DNA of 64,000 nucleotides from Roseiarcus sp963696665 (GTDB lineage: Bacteria; Pseudomonadota; Alphaproteobacteria; Rhizobiales; Beijerinckiaceae): positions 53,099 through 117,098 of the forward strand of contig CAVOLE010000029.1 of NCBI GenBank assembly GCA_963696665.1, written 5' to 3'. The notes beneath the pieces were generated by a model, which saw only the letters and a program-made list of their open reading frames with translations, searched no databases and was not told the origin of the DNA. The stretch's first letter is position 1, and the number at the start of each line of letters is the position of its first letter. The translations under genes and the position numbers were made by a program. Positions 35,598-45,788 of the stretch are shown one piece after another.

Positions 35598-36343
35598 AAG
35601 ACCTACTAAAGGGGGCGTGATGTTGGACGCGGCCCGGCTCGGACGAGCCCGAGAGCAGCTGAGTCGATGGAGTACCCGTGATGGATATGAAAGTTCAGGA
35701 CTGGTCGAGCACGGCCCTCAATCCCGTCGGCCTGATCATCCAGCAGAAGGACCCGAACGATCTCGAAATGCCTTTCGATCAACTCGGCGACTTCATCGCA
35801 CCTTCGGAGCTGTTCTACATCCGGAGCCATTTCCCCGTACCTGAGCTGGATCCAGCGGCCTTTCGATTGTCGATACGGGGCGCAGTGCGGAAGCAGCTGA
35901 GCCTGAGGTACGCCGATATCCGCGCCATGCCTTCAGGGACATGCTTCGCCACACTGGAATGCGCTGGCAACAGCCTGGCGCCGCCCCTGCCCGGCGCGCA
36001 ATGGGAACTCGGCGCGGTAGGCAATGCGGAATGGACTGGCGTTTCGCTGTCCGCACTGCTGGAAAGCGCCGGACTGGCCGATGGCGTGTGCGACATCGTT
36101 TTGGAAGGTGCCGACCGCGTCGTGCCGACGGAAGAGCCGAAGCCGCCGGGTCGGATCTCCTATGCCCGCAGTATCGCGAGGAAGCGGGCGATGGAACCGG
36201 ACGTTCTCATCCCTTACCAGATGAACGGGCAGGATCTTACGCCGGACTACGGATATCCTTTGCGCGCCTCGTTCCTGGCTATTACGGCATGTCGTCGGTC
36301 AAGTGGTTGACCGACATCGTCGCGGCCACAGAGCCGTTTCAGG

Positions 36344-37563
36344 TGTAGTAGTTAAGACTTAATCTGACAGTTGGTGTCATAGCTGAGGCGGAAGCCGAGG
36401 CCGGGCGCGGAGTGGTCGGGGTTCGCAGCGCCCGGCCTCGGCGTTTCGAAAGGACACCGATGATGACCAAGGAACAGAAGATTATCCGCGCCAAGGTGGG
36501 GCTGCTGGAGTTGGCCAGGCAACTCGGCAATGTCAGCCAGGCCTGCAAAATGATGGGCTACTCGCGCGACAGTTTCTATCGCTTCAAGGAGCTTTACGAC
36601 GCCGGCGGCGAATTGGCGCTGCAAGAGCTGACGCGGCGCAAACCGATCTTGAAGAACCGTACTCCCCCCGACGTTGAGGCGATCATCGTCGAGCTTTCCC
36701 TGGACCGGCCGGCTTATGGCCAAATCCGCATCGCCAACGAGCTGCGCAAGCTCGGCCATCCGATTTCGCCGGCCGGGGTGCGCGGGGTCTGGCAGCGCCA
36801 TGATCTTGAGACGATGAAGAAACGGCTCAAGGCGCTCGAAGCCAAGGTCGCTCAGGAAGGCCTGGTGCTGACCGAAAGCCAGCTCACCGTTGGAGAAGGC
36901 CAAGAGCGAAAAAGAGGCGCATGGCGAGTTCGAGAGCGAATGTCCGGGCTACTGCGGCGCCCAGGATACGTTCTACGTCGGCAACATGAAGGGGGTCGGC
37001 CGCATCTACCAGCAGACCTTTATCGACACCTACGCCAAGGTCGCCTTCGCCAAGCTCTATGATCGCAAGACGCCCATCACCGCGGCTGATCTCGTCAACG
37101 ATCGCGTCGTGCCGTTCTATGATGCCAGGGAGGTGAGGCTCTGCCGCGTGCTGACTGATCGCGGCACGGAATATTGCGGCAACCCCGAGCACCACGAATA
37201 TGAGCTCTACCTGGCGCTCGAGGATATCGACCATTCGCGCACCAAGACCAAGAGCCCGCAAACGAATGGCATCGTCGAGCGGTTCCACAAGACGGTGCTC
37301 GATGAGTTCTATCGCATCGCCTTTCGCAAGAAGATCTACGGCTCGATCGCCGATCTCCAGGTCGATCTTGATCGCTGGGTCCAAAGTTACAATGAGGAAA
37401 GGCCGCACCAAGGACGATGGTGCTTCGGCAAGACGCCAGCGCAGACCTTCCTTGACGCGACGCCGCTTGCGAAGGAGAAAATGATCGTCGCCTGATCATA
37501 CCTGACAGGCGGAGCCGACCGATCTCCGCACGCTGACCGTCAGATCAAGTACCAGCTACTACA
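36344..37563 (+). mobile_element. IS481-family element, copy 1
   Basis: A 1,220-bp element with ends TGTAGTAGTTAAGACTTAAT and, complemented on the right, TGTAGTAGCTGGTACTTGAT. It is flanked by a 7-bp duplication TTTCAGG (36337-36343 and 37564-37570). It differs from copy 2 by a 2-bp deletion and a few substitutions. Confidence 0.93.
36460..37495 (+). pseudogene. IS481 transposase, 2-bp deletion
   Basis: The same protein as the intact copy at 42911, but CTCACCGTTGG replaces CTCACCGCGTTGG near 36886, so the frame breaks after ESQLT and resumes as EKAKSEKEAHGEFESE. It also differs by substitutions such as YGQIR for YDQIR and GHPIS for GHSIS. The N-terminal helix-turn-helix part alone remains translated from the start. 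Confidence 0.9.
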
Positions 37564-38001
37564 TTTCAGGGATACTGGCAAACTTCAGACTACGGCTATT
37601 GGGATGATTCCGAAGGAATACCGTGCGCCGGCCACTCGCGGAAATGAAACTGAAATCGCAGATCGCCCGTCCCCGTGTATACGAGCGGCTGCAACCTGTT
37701 CGCACCTACACTATTTTTTGGCGTCGCTTGGGCCGGAGACACCGATGTCACTGAAATATGGATCAGCCTCGATGGCGGCGTATCGTGGGATCGGGGTGAT
37801 TTCATCGATCCAATAAGGCCGCACGCCTGCCGCCGCTGGAAATACGATTGGATCACGCCAGTACAACCGGGTCGCTATACGCTCTTAGCGCGCGCAATAG
37901 GAGCAGACCAACGGACCCAGCCAGACGGTCACAATCCGAATTTTGGCATCCACGTGATCGATTACCCGCCGCCAATCGAGGTCTTTGTAGCTGACCTTTG
38001 A

Positions 38002-38526
38002 AATCGGGCGCGACTTCGACTGGCATTAGGGGATGGGGTGGACGGCGCCCCGAATGGCATGAGCGTGCAAGGATGGGTCATCTCCTAGTGCCTACGAGTG
38101 TGCATTCACCCGTTCGAAGATGAAGAAAACCGAACAACATAAGGGCCCTGATGGCCCCGCCTCTCCGTCGTCTCCTTATGGGGCAGCGCTCGAGCCGCGA
38201 ATGAGCAACTTCCGCTCGCTGTTAAACCAACGTTTCATAGCTCTTATCCGTTGAGATGGTCCGGCCAAACGTGCGCGCGATGGAGCGCGCGGAACGACAT
38301 GCGTAAGTTGGCGCAGCAGCACATGAGGAGAACTCGTAATCATGTGCGGCGTACTTAAAACCACCGCCGGTCACCGGTCAGCGAGAGCCAGGATTTCCTG
38401 ATCGGACAGCCTCGCGGCTCGGCACTAGCGCCCGACCGCCAACTCGTCGGTCACCTCACCTTAGCCGAGACGCTAAGGGCGCTGATCGCGCCAGATGGCG
38501 CAAATTGTTCTTATTGGGAGATCGAA
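38002..38526. other. 525-bp stretch without a recognisable gene
   Basis: No frame here has family-like content or a good ribosome site. It separates the sulfite oxidase-like pseudogene from the aquaporin gene and should hold the aquaporin promoter, which I cannot place. Confidence 0.5.
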
Positions 38527-39264
38527 ATGCAAAACCACCTTTCCGCCAAGCTTCTTGCGGAGTTCATCGGCACCTTCGCGTTCGTGTTCATCGGCGCTGG
38601 GGCCGCGGCCGTGGTTGGGACAGGCGCCGGCCTCAATGGGATCGCCGCGATCGCCTTCGCCCACGGCTTGACCATAATGGTCTTTGCCTTCGCCTATGGC
38701 AATTTGTCGGGCGCCCATTTTAATCCGGCGGTCACCGTCGGCGTCCTTGCCGCCCGCGCCATGAGCATTGGCGAAGCGATCGGATACATTATCAGCCAGC
38801 TCGTAGCTGGAGCCTGCGCGGCGTTCCTTTTACGGGCAGTGCTGGGCGGAGTCGCCACCGGCCTCGGCCGGCCCGAGCTCGCGCAGGATGTCGTTCTCGG
38901 CGCGACGACACTCACAATCACGCCCGCAGCCGGATTCGTGATCGAGGCCGTGCTCGCCTTTTTTCTGGTCATCGTCGTGCTCACCACCGCATACGCCCGT
39001 AGCGCCGGCAATCTCGCGCCGATCGCTATCGGAATGACCGTGGCTCTCAACATCATAATGGCTGGCAGCTTGACCGGCGCCAACTTCAACCCCGCCATCT
39101 CTTTGGGTCCGATGATCGCGACGGCCAACTTCACCGACGCCTGGCTGTATGTAATCGCTCCGATCGTCGGCGCCCTTGTCGCGGCTTTGATGCACAAAGC
39201 AATGAAATTGCTTGCAGAGGATGGGATCGAAGTGGCGCCGCGCTCCACAGCCCCGGCGGAATGA
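38527..39264 (+). CDS. Aquaporin-like MIP channel with unusual second NPA
   Basis: A 245-residue major intrinsic protein with six membrane helices and two half-helices. The first NPA is at 66-68 (SGAHFNPAVTVG) and the second at 188-190 (GANFNPAISLGP). In orthodox aquaporins the second NPA is followed by Arg, which lines the aromatic/arginine selectivity filter. Here it is Ile191. This points to altered selectivity, perhaps for small neutral solutes or gases. GGGAG lies 7 nt before the ATG. It is 184 bp upstream of the catalase gene in the same direction, which may link it to peroxide handling. Confidence 0.9.
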   Translation: MQNHLSAKLLAEFIGTFAFVFIGAGAAAVVGTGAGLNGIAAIAFAHGLTIMVFAFAYGNLSGAHFNPAVTVGVLAARAMSIGEAIGYIISQLVAGACAAFLLRAVLGGVATGLGRPELAQDVVLGATTLTITPAAGFVIEAVLAFFLVIVVLTTAYARSAGNLAPIAIGMTVALNIIMAGSLTGANFNPAISLGPMIATANFTDAWLYVIAPIVGALVAALMHKAMKLLAEDGIEVAPRSTAPAE

Positions 39265-39448
39265 TTAGCCCCAAAGCCAGCCTGCGTTGGTGAGGCCGGC
39301 GGCGATAGGTTCCATCATATCGCCCTCAAATTGGGCAATGATCGCAGCAGAGCCTCGTTTCCCCGACGTCCGTGTGACTCTCGAGGAAGAGAATGAAGAC
39401 CTGAACGACTCCCTACGATTTACCCGCAAACACAACGGAGGCGCTATC

Positions 39449-40918
39449 ATGACGAACGACAGCTACAAACCCACGACGACTGACGCCGGCATTCCAGTCG
39501 CCAGCGATGAGCACTCACTCACTGTCGGGCCCGACGGCCCGATCTTGCTGCAGGATCATTACCTCATCGAGCAGATGGCGAACTTTAACCGGGAACGCAC
39601 TCCTGAACGCCAGCCGCACGCCAAGGGAAGCGGCGCGTTCGGGCATTTCGAGGTGACCAAGGACGTCAGCCAATACACCAAGGCGGCACTGTTCCAACCA
39701 GGCGTCAAGACGGACATGCTGGCGCGTTTTTCAACCGTCGCTGGCGAGCGCGGCAGTCCCGACACGTGGCGCGACCCCCGTGGCTTCGCGTTGAAGTTCT
39801 ACACCAGTCATGGCAACTACGACATGGTCGGGAACGACACGCCGGTATTCTTCATCCGCGATCCGATGAAGTTCCAGCACTTCATTCGTTCCCAGAAGCG
39901 CCGCGCCGACAACAACCTGCGCGACCATGACATGCAATGGGACTTCTGGACGCTGTCCCCGGAGACGGCTCACCAGGTGACCTGGTTGATGGGCGATCGC
40001 GGCATTCCGAAGTCTTGGCGCCATATGGACGGCTTTTCCAGCCACACCTACATGTGGGTGAACGCCAAGGGTCAGAAGTTCTGGGTGAAATACCATTTCA
40101 AGACTGAGCAGGGTATCGACTTTCTGACTCAGGCTGAGGCAGACCGGCTGGCCGGCGTCGACAGCGACTACCACACGCGCGACCTCTACGAGGCGATCGA
40201 GCGCAGGGACTACCCGAGTTGGACGCTCAGAATGCAGATCATGCCGTTCGACGAGGCGAAGACCTACCGCTTCAACCCGTTCGACCTGACCAAGGTGTGG
40301 CCGCACGCGGACTATCCGCTGATCGAAGTCGGCCGGATGACGCTGAACCGCAATCCGACCGACAACCACACCGAGATCGAGCAGGCGGCCTTCGATGTCA
40401 GTAACCTCGTGCCCGGGATCGGTCCCAGTCCGGACAAGATGTTGCTGGGCCGGATTTTTTCCTACGCCGACGCCCACCGCGCCCGCATCGGGGTGAACTA
40501 CAAGCAGATCCCCGTCAATCGACCCAAGGTCCCGGTGCACAGCTACAGCAAGGACGGATTGATGCGAGTCGAGAACGCATCCGACCCGGTGTACGCGCCG
40601 AACTCCAAGAGCGGACCAAAGGCTGATCCCGTGCGCTATCCGCCTGTCGAGGTGTGGGAAGCGAGCGGCGAGTTCATCCATGCCGCTTACACCAAGCGAA
40701 AGGACGACGACGACTTCGGTCAGGCCGGCACGCTGGTGCGCAAGGTCATGGACAACGCCGCACGCGACCGGCTGGTCTCGAACGTCGTCGGCCACCTCAA
40801 GGACGGTGTGAGAGAGCCCGTACTGTCACGCGCCTTCGAGTATTGGCGGAAGATCGACCAGGCGGTCGGCGACCGAATCGCCCAGGGTGTCAAAGGAGAA
40901 CGGATCGCCGCGGAATAG
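39449..40918 (+). CDS. katA: Monofunctional heme catalase
   Basis: A 489-residue small-subunit (clade 3-like) catalase that dismutates hydrogen peroxide. The catalytic His is His57 in RTPERQPHAKGSGAFGHFEV, the distal Asn lies in MVGNDTPVFFIRDPMKFQ, and the proximal heme-ligand Tyr in RIFSYADAHRARIGVN. The ATG at 39449 is preceded by GGAG and gives MTNDSYKP; the frame is open upstream to 39287 but those residues are not family-like. No signal peptide, so it is probably cytoplasmic. No OxyR-type gene is adjacent. Confidence 0.95.
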   Translation: MTNDSYKPTTTDAGIPVASDEHSLTVGPDGPILLQDHYLIEQMANFNRERTPERQPHAKGSGAFGHFEVTKDVSQYTKAALFQPGVKTDMLARFSTVAGERGSPDTWRDPRGFALKFYTSHGNYDMVGNDTPVFFIRDPMKFQHFIRSQKRRADNNLRDHDMQWDFWTLSPETAHQVTWLMGDRGIPKSWRHMDGFSSHTYMWVNAKGQKFWVKYHFKTEQGIDFLTQAEADRLAGVDSDYHTRDLYEAIERRDYPSWTLRMQIMPFDEAKTYRFNPFDLTKVWPHADYPLIEVGRMTLNRNPTDNHTEIEQAAFDVSNLVPGIGPSPDKMLLGRIFSYADAHRARIGVNYKQIPVNRPKVPVHSYSKDGLMRVENASDPVYAPNSKSGPKADPVRYPPVEVWEASGEFIHAAYTKRKDDDDFGQAGTLVRKVMDNAARDRLVSNVVGHLKDGVREPVLSRAFEYWRKIDQAVGDRIAQGVKGERIAAE

Positions 40919-41136
40919 CGGCGAGGTATGCGTCGCGCCGAAATACAATCAAGCCGACGCAGGTCGAAGGGCAGGTGGTCACATCGCTTGCCCTTTCACC
41001 CATTGAATCGTGACGCGAGGCTACGGTCGATACCGTCTCTACGAACCAGTGTTCTGCCTGCGGTGAAGTGCCGCGGTAGTAGTGTGCGGACCACTCCATG
41101 TGACATTTGAAATTTCCCCAGTTTTCGTGACTGCCG

Positions 41137-41162
41137 CCCATCCCGGGCATGCCCGGGATGGG
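41137..41162. repeat. 26-nt perfect palindrome upstream of istA
   Basis: CCCATCCCGGGCA and its exact complement meet at a central GCATGC, 55 bp before the istA start within the IS21 left end. It could act as a regulatory site or a transcription barrier that shields the IS. Confidence 0.6.
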
Positions 41163-42794
41163 TGGCGGGCGCGCCGAATCACCGAGGCTCCTCCTGCTGG
41201 CGGGAAGGAGGGCCCGGTGATCAAACTTGGGGAGCTCGTCATGATCCTGGATCTGCATCGCCAGGGCCTGTCGGTTAGCGCCATTGCTCGGCAGGTCGGC
41301 GTCGACCGAAAGACCGTCAGGACCTACATCGCCAAAGGGCTGGAGCCGCCAGCCTACAAGAAGAGGCCGCCGGCTCCGAGTGTCATCGATCACTTCGAAC
41401 CTTATTTGCGCGAGCGCCTTGCGGCCTATCCGGACCTCACCGCACGCCGGTTGCTTCGTGAGATCAAGGAGCGCGGCTTTGCCGGCAGCTACAGCGTGGT
41501 GCGCGACCGCCTGCGCGAGATCCGGCCGGCTCGGAGCGTCGGTTACGAAGTGCGCTTCGAGACGCCGCCCGGCGAGCAGGCCCAGGTCGACTTCGCTAGG
41601 TTTGAGGTCGAGTTCGCCGACGAGCCGGGGATGAAGCGCATCGTTTGGCTGTTCACGATGGTGTTCGGCTACTCCCGGCTGATCTGGGCGCGGTTCGTCC
41701 TCCACCAGGACCTGCAGAGTGTCCTGCGCTGCCACATAGCCGCCTTCGAAGCGATCGGCGGCGCGCCGCGCACGATCCTCTATGATCGCATGAAGACCGC
41801 GGTCATCAGCGAGGATGCCGATGGGCTCGTCGTCTACAACCGAGCCCTAGCAGGCTGTTGAAGAAGTCGCTGGTCAGTGAGGTTGGGCTGTGATTCCCTC
41901 GTCTTGGGCTTTGGCGGAGGGAATCGATGCGGGGTGTGGACGAACGGTCGGGGGCGCTGTTCAGCTACGTCGATTTGGAGGCGCGGGTCGGCAAGGATCA
42001 CCCGCTGCGGACGATCCGCCTGGTCGTGAACGAGGCTCTGGCGGGACTCTCTGGCGAGTTCTCGGCGCTCTACGCCCGACTGGGTCGACCGTCGATCCCG
42101 CCCGAGAAGCTTCTGCGGGCGATGCTTTTGCAGGGGTTCTATTCGATCCGCTCGGAGCGGCAGTTGATGGAGCGGCTGGAGTTCGATCTTCTGTTCCGCT
42201 GGTTCGTGGGGATTGGCGTTGACGATGCGGTGTGGGATCACTCGACGTTTTCCAAGAACCGCGATCGCCTGCTGGAGGGCGACATCGCCGCCAAGTTCTT
42301 GAGCGCGGTTCTGGCGCAGCCGCGGGTCAAACGCCTGCTCAGCACGGATCACTTCTCGGTCGACGGCACGCTGATCGAAGCGTGGGCGTCGATGAAGAGC
42401 TTTCGGCCGAAGGATGGCTGGGGCGAACCGCCGGCGATGGGCGGCGGACGCAACCGCGAGGCGGATTTCCACGGCCAGAAGCGCTCCAATGAGACGCATG
42501 CCTCGACGACCGATCCGGAAGCTCGGCTCTATCGCAAGGGGCCGGGCAAGGAGGCCAAGCTCTGCTTCATGGGGCATGCGTTGATGGAGAACCGCCATGG
42601 CCTCGTGGTCAACGCCTGTCTGACCGAGGCCAACGGTCATGCCGAGCGGATCGCGGCGCTGCACATGATCGAGCCGCGCGCCGACCGGCCGAGGGCGATC
42701 ACGCTCGGCGCCGACAAGGCCTACGATGCCGAGGATTTCGTCAACGAGTTGCGCTCGATGAACGTGACGCCCCACGTGGCGCAGAACACAAATG

Positions 42795-44016
42795 TGTAGT
42801 AGTTAAGACTTAATCTGACAGTTGGTGTCATAGCTGAGGCGGAAGCCGAGGCCGGGCGCGGAGTGGTCGGGGTTCGCAGCGCCCGGCCTCGGCGTTTCGA
42901 AAGGACACCGATGATGACCAAGGAACAGAAGATTATCCGCGCCAAGGTGGGGCTGCTGGAGTTGGCCAGGCAACTCGGCAATGTCAGCCAGGCCTGCAAA
43001 ATGATGGGCTACTCGCGCGACAGTTTCTATCGCTTCAAGGAGCTTTACGACGCCGGCGGCGAATTGGCGCTGCAAGAGCTGACGCGGCGCAAACCGATCT
43101 TGAAGAACCGTACTCCCCCCGACGTTGAGGCGATCATCGTCGAGCTTTCCCTGGACCGGCCGGCTTATGACCAAATCCGCATCGCCAACGAGCTGCGCAA
43201 GCTCGGCCATTCGATTTCGCCGGCCGGGGTGCGCGGGGTCTGGCAGCGCCATGATCTTGAGACGATGAAGAAACGGCTCAAGGCGCTCGAAGCCAAGGTC
43301 GCTCAGGAAGGCCTGGTGCTGACCGAAAGCCAGCTCACCGCGTTGGAGAAGGCCAAGAGCGAAAAAGAGGCGCATGGCGAGTTCGAGAGCGAATGTCCGG
43401 GCTACTGCGGCGCCCAGGATACGTTCTACGTCGGCAACATGAAGGGGGTCGGCCGCATCTACCAGCAGACCTTTATCGACACCTACGCCAAGGTCGCCTT
43501 CGCCAAGCTCTATGATCGCAAGACGCCCATCACCGCGGCTGATCTCGTCAACGATCGCGTCGTGCCGTTCTATGATGCCAGGGAGGTGAGGCTCTGCCGC
43601 GTGCTGACTGATCGCGGCACGGAATATTGCGGCAACCCCGAGCACCACGAATATGAGCTCTACCTGGCGCTCGAGGATATCGACCATTCGCGCACCAAGA
43701 CCAAGAGCCCGCAAACGAATGGCATCGTCGAGCGGTTCCACAAGACGGTGCTCGATGAGTTCTATCGCATCGCCTTTCGCAAGAAGATCTACGGCTCGAT
43801 CGCCGATCTCCAGGTCGATCTTGATCGCTGGGTCCAAAGTTACAATGAGGAAAGGCCGCACCAAGGACGATGGTGCTTCGGCAAGACGCCAGCGCAGACC
43901 TTCCTTGACGCGACGCCGCTTGCGAAGGAGAAAATGATCGCCGCCTGATCATACCTGACAGGCGGAGCCGACCGATCTCCGGACGCTGACCGTCAGATCA
44001 AGTACCAGCTACTACA
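42795..44016 (+). mobile_element. IS481-family element, copy 2, complete
   Basis: A 1,222-bp element with the same TGTAGTAG ends as copy 1 and a 7-bp duplication ACAAATG (42788-42794 and 44017-44023). It is the probable source of copy 1 or a sibling of it, since its transposase is intact. Confidence 0.94.
42911..43948 (+). CDS. IS481-family transposase
   Basis: A 345-residue integrase-fold transposase. The N-terminal helix-turn-helix includes ARQLGNVSQACKMMGYSRDS. The DDE core has FIDTYAKVAFAKLYDRKTPI (first Asp), VLTDRGTEYCGNPEHHEYEL (second Asp) and SPQTNGIVERFHKTVLDEFY (Glu). The start MMTKEQKIIRAKVG is at 42911 or 42914, after AAGGACACC. This is the only intact IS481 gene here. Confidence 0.94.
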   Translation: MMTKEQKIIRAKVGLLELARQLGNVSQACKMMGYSRDSFYRFKELYDAGGELALQELTRRKPILKNRTPPDVEAIIVELSLDRPAYDQIRIANELRKLGHSISPAGVRGVWQRHDLETMKKRLKALEAKVAQEGLVLTESQLTALEKAKSEKEAHGEFESECPGYCGAQDTFYVGNMKGVGRIYQQTFIDTYAKVAFAKLYDRKTPITAADLVNDRVVPFYDAREVRLCRVLTDRGTEYCGNPEHHEYELYLALEDIDHSRTKTKSPQTNGIVERFHKTVLDEFYRIAFRKKIYGSIADLQVDLDRWVQSYNEERPHQGRWCFGKTPAQTFLDATPLAKEKMIAA

Positions 44017-44376
44017 ACAAATGGCCGCTCGTCGGCGATCGACGGCCGCACGACGCGGCACACGGGCTATGCGATCAGCCAGCGCATCCGCAAGCGGATC
44101 GAGGAAGCCATCGGCTGGATCAAGACAGTCGCCGGCCAGGAGCGAACCAAGTTCCGCGGCCGCGAGCGCGTTGGATGGTCCTTCGCCCTCGCGGCCGCCG
44201 CCTACAATCTGGCGCGCCTCCCGAAGCTCATGGGGTCTTCGACGTGAAGGCCCCGCCCAACTGCCGGCTGATCGGTTGAATAGCCCCTTTCATGCAGACA
44301 TGTTATTTTTTCCAGGCCTGTGGATGACCTCGTGACGAAGAGCCGAGTTGGAGGTGAAGCTTCGGCCGCGCTGTCT

Positions 44377-45603
44377 TTATTGTCGCGCCTCCTTTGAGGC
44401 ATCCGCAGGCACAGACTTCCCGCGCTTTGTCCAGCCTTCGGTGAACCGCCTGTACGCGGCTTCAGCGCGCTCGCCGCGCTGGCGCTCCTCCCGGCGGCTT
44501 TTTGTGAGGTTGTATTCGTAGCCTGCACCGCGCTGGCCACGCCGAGCGGGCTGACCAGACCGTAGCTCAAGGTCGCGCAGCTTCTTGGCATGCAGCGCGG
44601 GGCGAACCCAGGCGTAGTCCTCGTCGCGGGTAAGCAGATGCCAGACGATGACTGCGATCTTGCGGGCGACAGCGACCGCAGCCACGTGCGTTCCACGCCG
44701 ACGGCGCACTCGTTCGTAGAATGCCCGAAGCGGCCCGGGCCCTCGAACAGCCTGCCACGCGGCTTCGACCAGCATCGTGCGGGCATGACAAGGACCCTGC
44801 TTGGTGATGCGACCGTGCCTCGCCAAACCGTTGCCGGACTGATGTACGCTGGGGTTCAGGCCCAGGAACGCGACCAGGCGTTCCGGATTAGCGAACCGAT
44901 CAATAGGACCGATCGCGGCGAGCAAGCCGATCGCTACCACCATGTCGATGCCGGGGATCGTCATGAGCCGCTTCGTCTCTACGCTCGCCAAGGCGTCGCG
45001 CGCGAGCTCGCGTTCCAGGACCCGCAGGTCATCGGTCAGTCGATCATACTCGCGCAAGTGCCTCTCGATTGCGTCGTCCTCATCAACAGGTAGTGGCTGT
45101 CCCTTGAGCCAGGCACGGCCCTTCGGACCTGTGATGTCCGCGTGGGGACACTGTGGCACGAGATGCGCGTGCAGGATCGCCTGGATCATGGTCTTCAGCC
45201 TCACCCGTTGACGCACAATCTGATTGCGCCGTGTAACCTGGCGACGAAGGCTCATCGTCTTCTGATCCGGTGCCCACACCTGCGGCAGGAACCCGCTCGC
45301 GTACAAACGGGCCAGCACTGTGGCGTCGATGACGTCGGTTTTGATCCGTGACTTGGCGATCAGATGCACCTGCCTTGGATTGGCAATGACCACTCGGCCG
45401 ACGAAGGGAGCGACCACTTCCATGACCGCCTGTGCGTTGCCGGTTGCTTCAACGATAATATGGTCCTCGCGCGTCAGCTTGGCGGCGAACGCAGCCAGGT
45501 GTTCGCGTGACATGGTCACCCGGCCGAGCCGGATTAGCTTGTCGCCGTCAATCATCACCACCTCGGCGAACGTGCGGTGGATGTCCATCCCTATGACCCG
45601 CAT
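44377..45603 (-). CDS. IS110-family DEDD recombinase
   Basis: A 408-residue recombinase. The RuvC-like domain has MRVIGMDIHRTFAEV (Asp), IIVEATGNAQAVME (Glu) and SRIKTDVIDATVLARLY (two Asp). The C-terminal Tnp domain has LMTIPGIDMVVAIGLLAAIG and LNPSVHQSGNGLA with the nucleophilic Ser. The ATG at 45603 is preceded by GAGGAGG. IS110 recombinases are directed by a structured bridge RNA to donor and target. The frame is intact, unlike copy 1. Confidence 0.93.
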   Translation of the reverse strand: MRVIGMDIHRTFAEVVMIDGDKLIRLGRVTMSREHLAAFAAKLTREDHIIVEATGNAQAVMEVVAPFVGRVVIANPRQVHLIAKSRIKTDVIDATVLARLYASGFLPQVWAPDQKTMSLRRQVTRRNQIVRQRVRLKTMIQAILHAHLVPQCPHADITGPKGRAWLKGQPLPVDEDDAIERHLREYDRLTDDLRVLERELARDALASVETKRLMTIPGIDMVVAIGLLAAIGPIDRFANPERLVAFLGLNPSVHQSGNGLARHGRITKQGPCHARTMLVEAAWQAVRGPGPLRAFYERVRRRRGTHVAAVAVARKIAVIVWHLLTRDEDYAWVRPALHAKKLRDLELRSGQPARRGQRGAGYEYNLTKSRREERQRGERAEAAYRRFTEGWTKRGKSVPADASKEARQ

Positions 45604-45629
45604 GGCTTCCTCCTCGTTCTGATCGGAAG

Positions 45630-45788
45630 CTTGCGGGCAACACGGCAACTACGGATTCGCGCTCGCAGCGCATCCGGGCGAACCGCAGGGGCGGCCAAAT
45701 AACGGCTCGGGCTCTCAGCCCATGGTTTAGGTCGGCCTGCCCGCACTCTCGTGCTTCCAGCGCCCCAAAACCCGGATGGTCTCATCAT
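45630..45788 (-). ncRNA. Candidate IS110 bridge RNA region (copy 2)
   Basis: The 5' non-coding region, alignable with 12540-12710. It shares CTACGGAT, the GCGCT-CGC-AGCGC hairpin (45659-45671), AGGGGCGGCCAA, a second hairpin GGGCT-CTC-AGCCC (45709-45721, covarying with copy 1), CGGCCTGC, TCGTGCT and the CGCCCC...CCCGG end. The variable stretches between these blocks are where the donor and target guide loops would be expected. Confidence 0.6.

Larger units (their letters stand above)
35681..38001 (+). pseudogene. Sulfite oxidase-like molybdoenzyme, split by IS481
   Basis: A molybdopterin oxidoreductase of the SUOX/SorA fold. N-terminal part: LGDFIAPSELFYIRSHFPVP, the Mo-ligand Cys in CFATLECAGNSLAPP, and NAEWTGVSLSALLESAGL. 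A one-base shift near 36265 is needed for LVPGYYGMSSVKWLTDI, and IS481 is inserted at 36344 with duplication of TTTCAGG. After it, QGYWQTSDYGYWDD, two more shifts (about 37620, and a T6 run near 37715), then the dimerisation domain VAWAGDTDVTEIWISLDGGV to HVIDYPPP. No signal peptide is obvious. It follows paoC and may have shared its transcript. Confidence 0.83.
41927..44247 (+). pseudogene. IS5 transposase interrupted by IS481
   Basis: The same 363-residue transposase as at 25067, disrupted after HVAQNTN by the IS481 insertion with its ACAAATG duplication. The last 70 residues, including the catalytic Glu region RKRIEEAIGWIKTV, resume at 44024 in the expected frame once the IS is removed. 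Confidence 0.9.
41851..44274 (+). mobile_element. IS5-family element, copy 2, truncated and split by IS481
   Basis: Begins CAGGCTGTTGAAGAAGTC after CTAG at 41847-41850 and follows the 24991 copy closely. IS481 interrupts it at 42794. It resumes at 44017 and ends at about 44274, shortly after the passenger gene start (ATCGG then unrelated DNA), so the right terminus and the passenger gene are missing. Confidence 0.9.

Noticed and set aside
38119..38253. 44-codon frame starting MKKTEQHKGP
   Set aside because: No ribosome site, no family resemblance and low-complexity Pro/Ser content.
39731..40795. 354-codon minus-strand frame opposite the catalase
   Set aside because: Antisense to a clear catalase gene and without recognisable domains.
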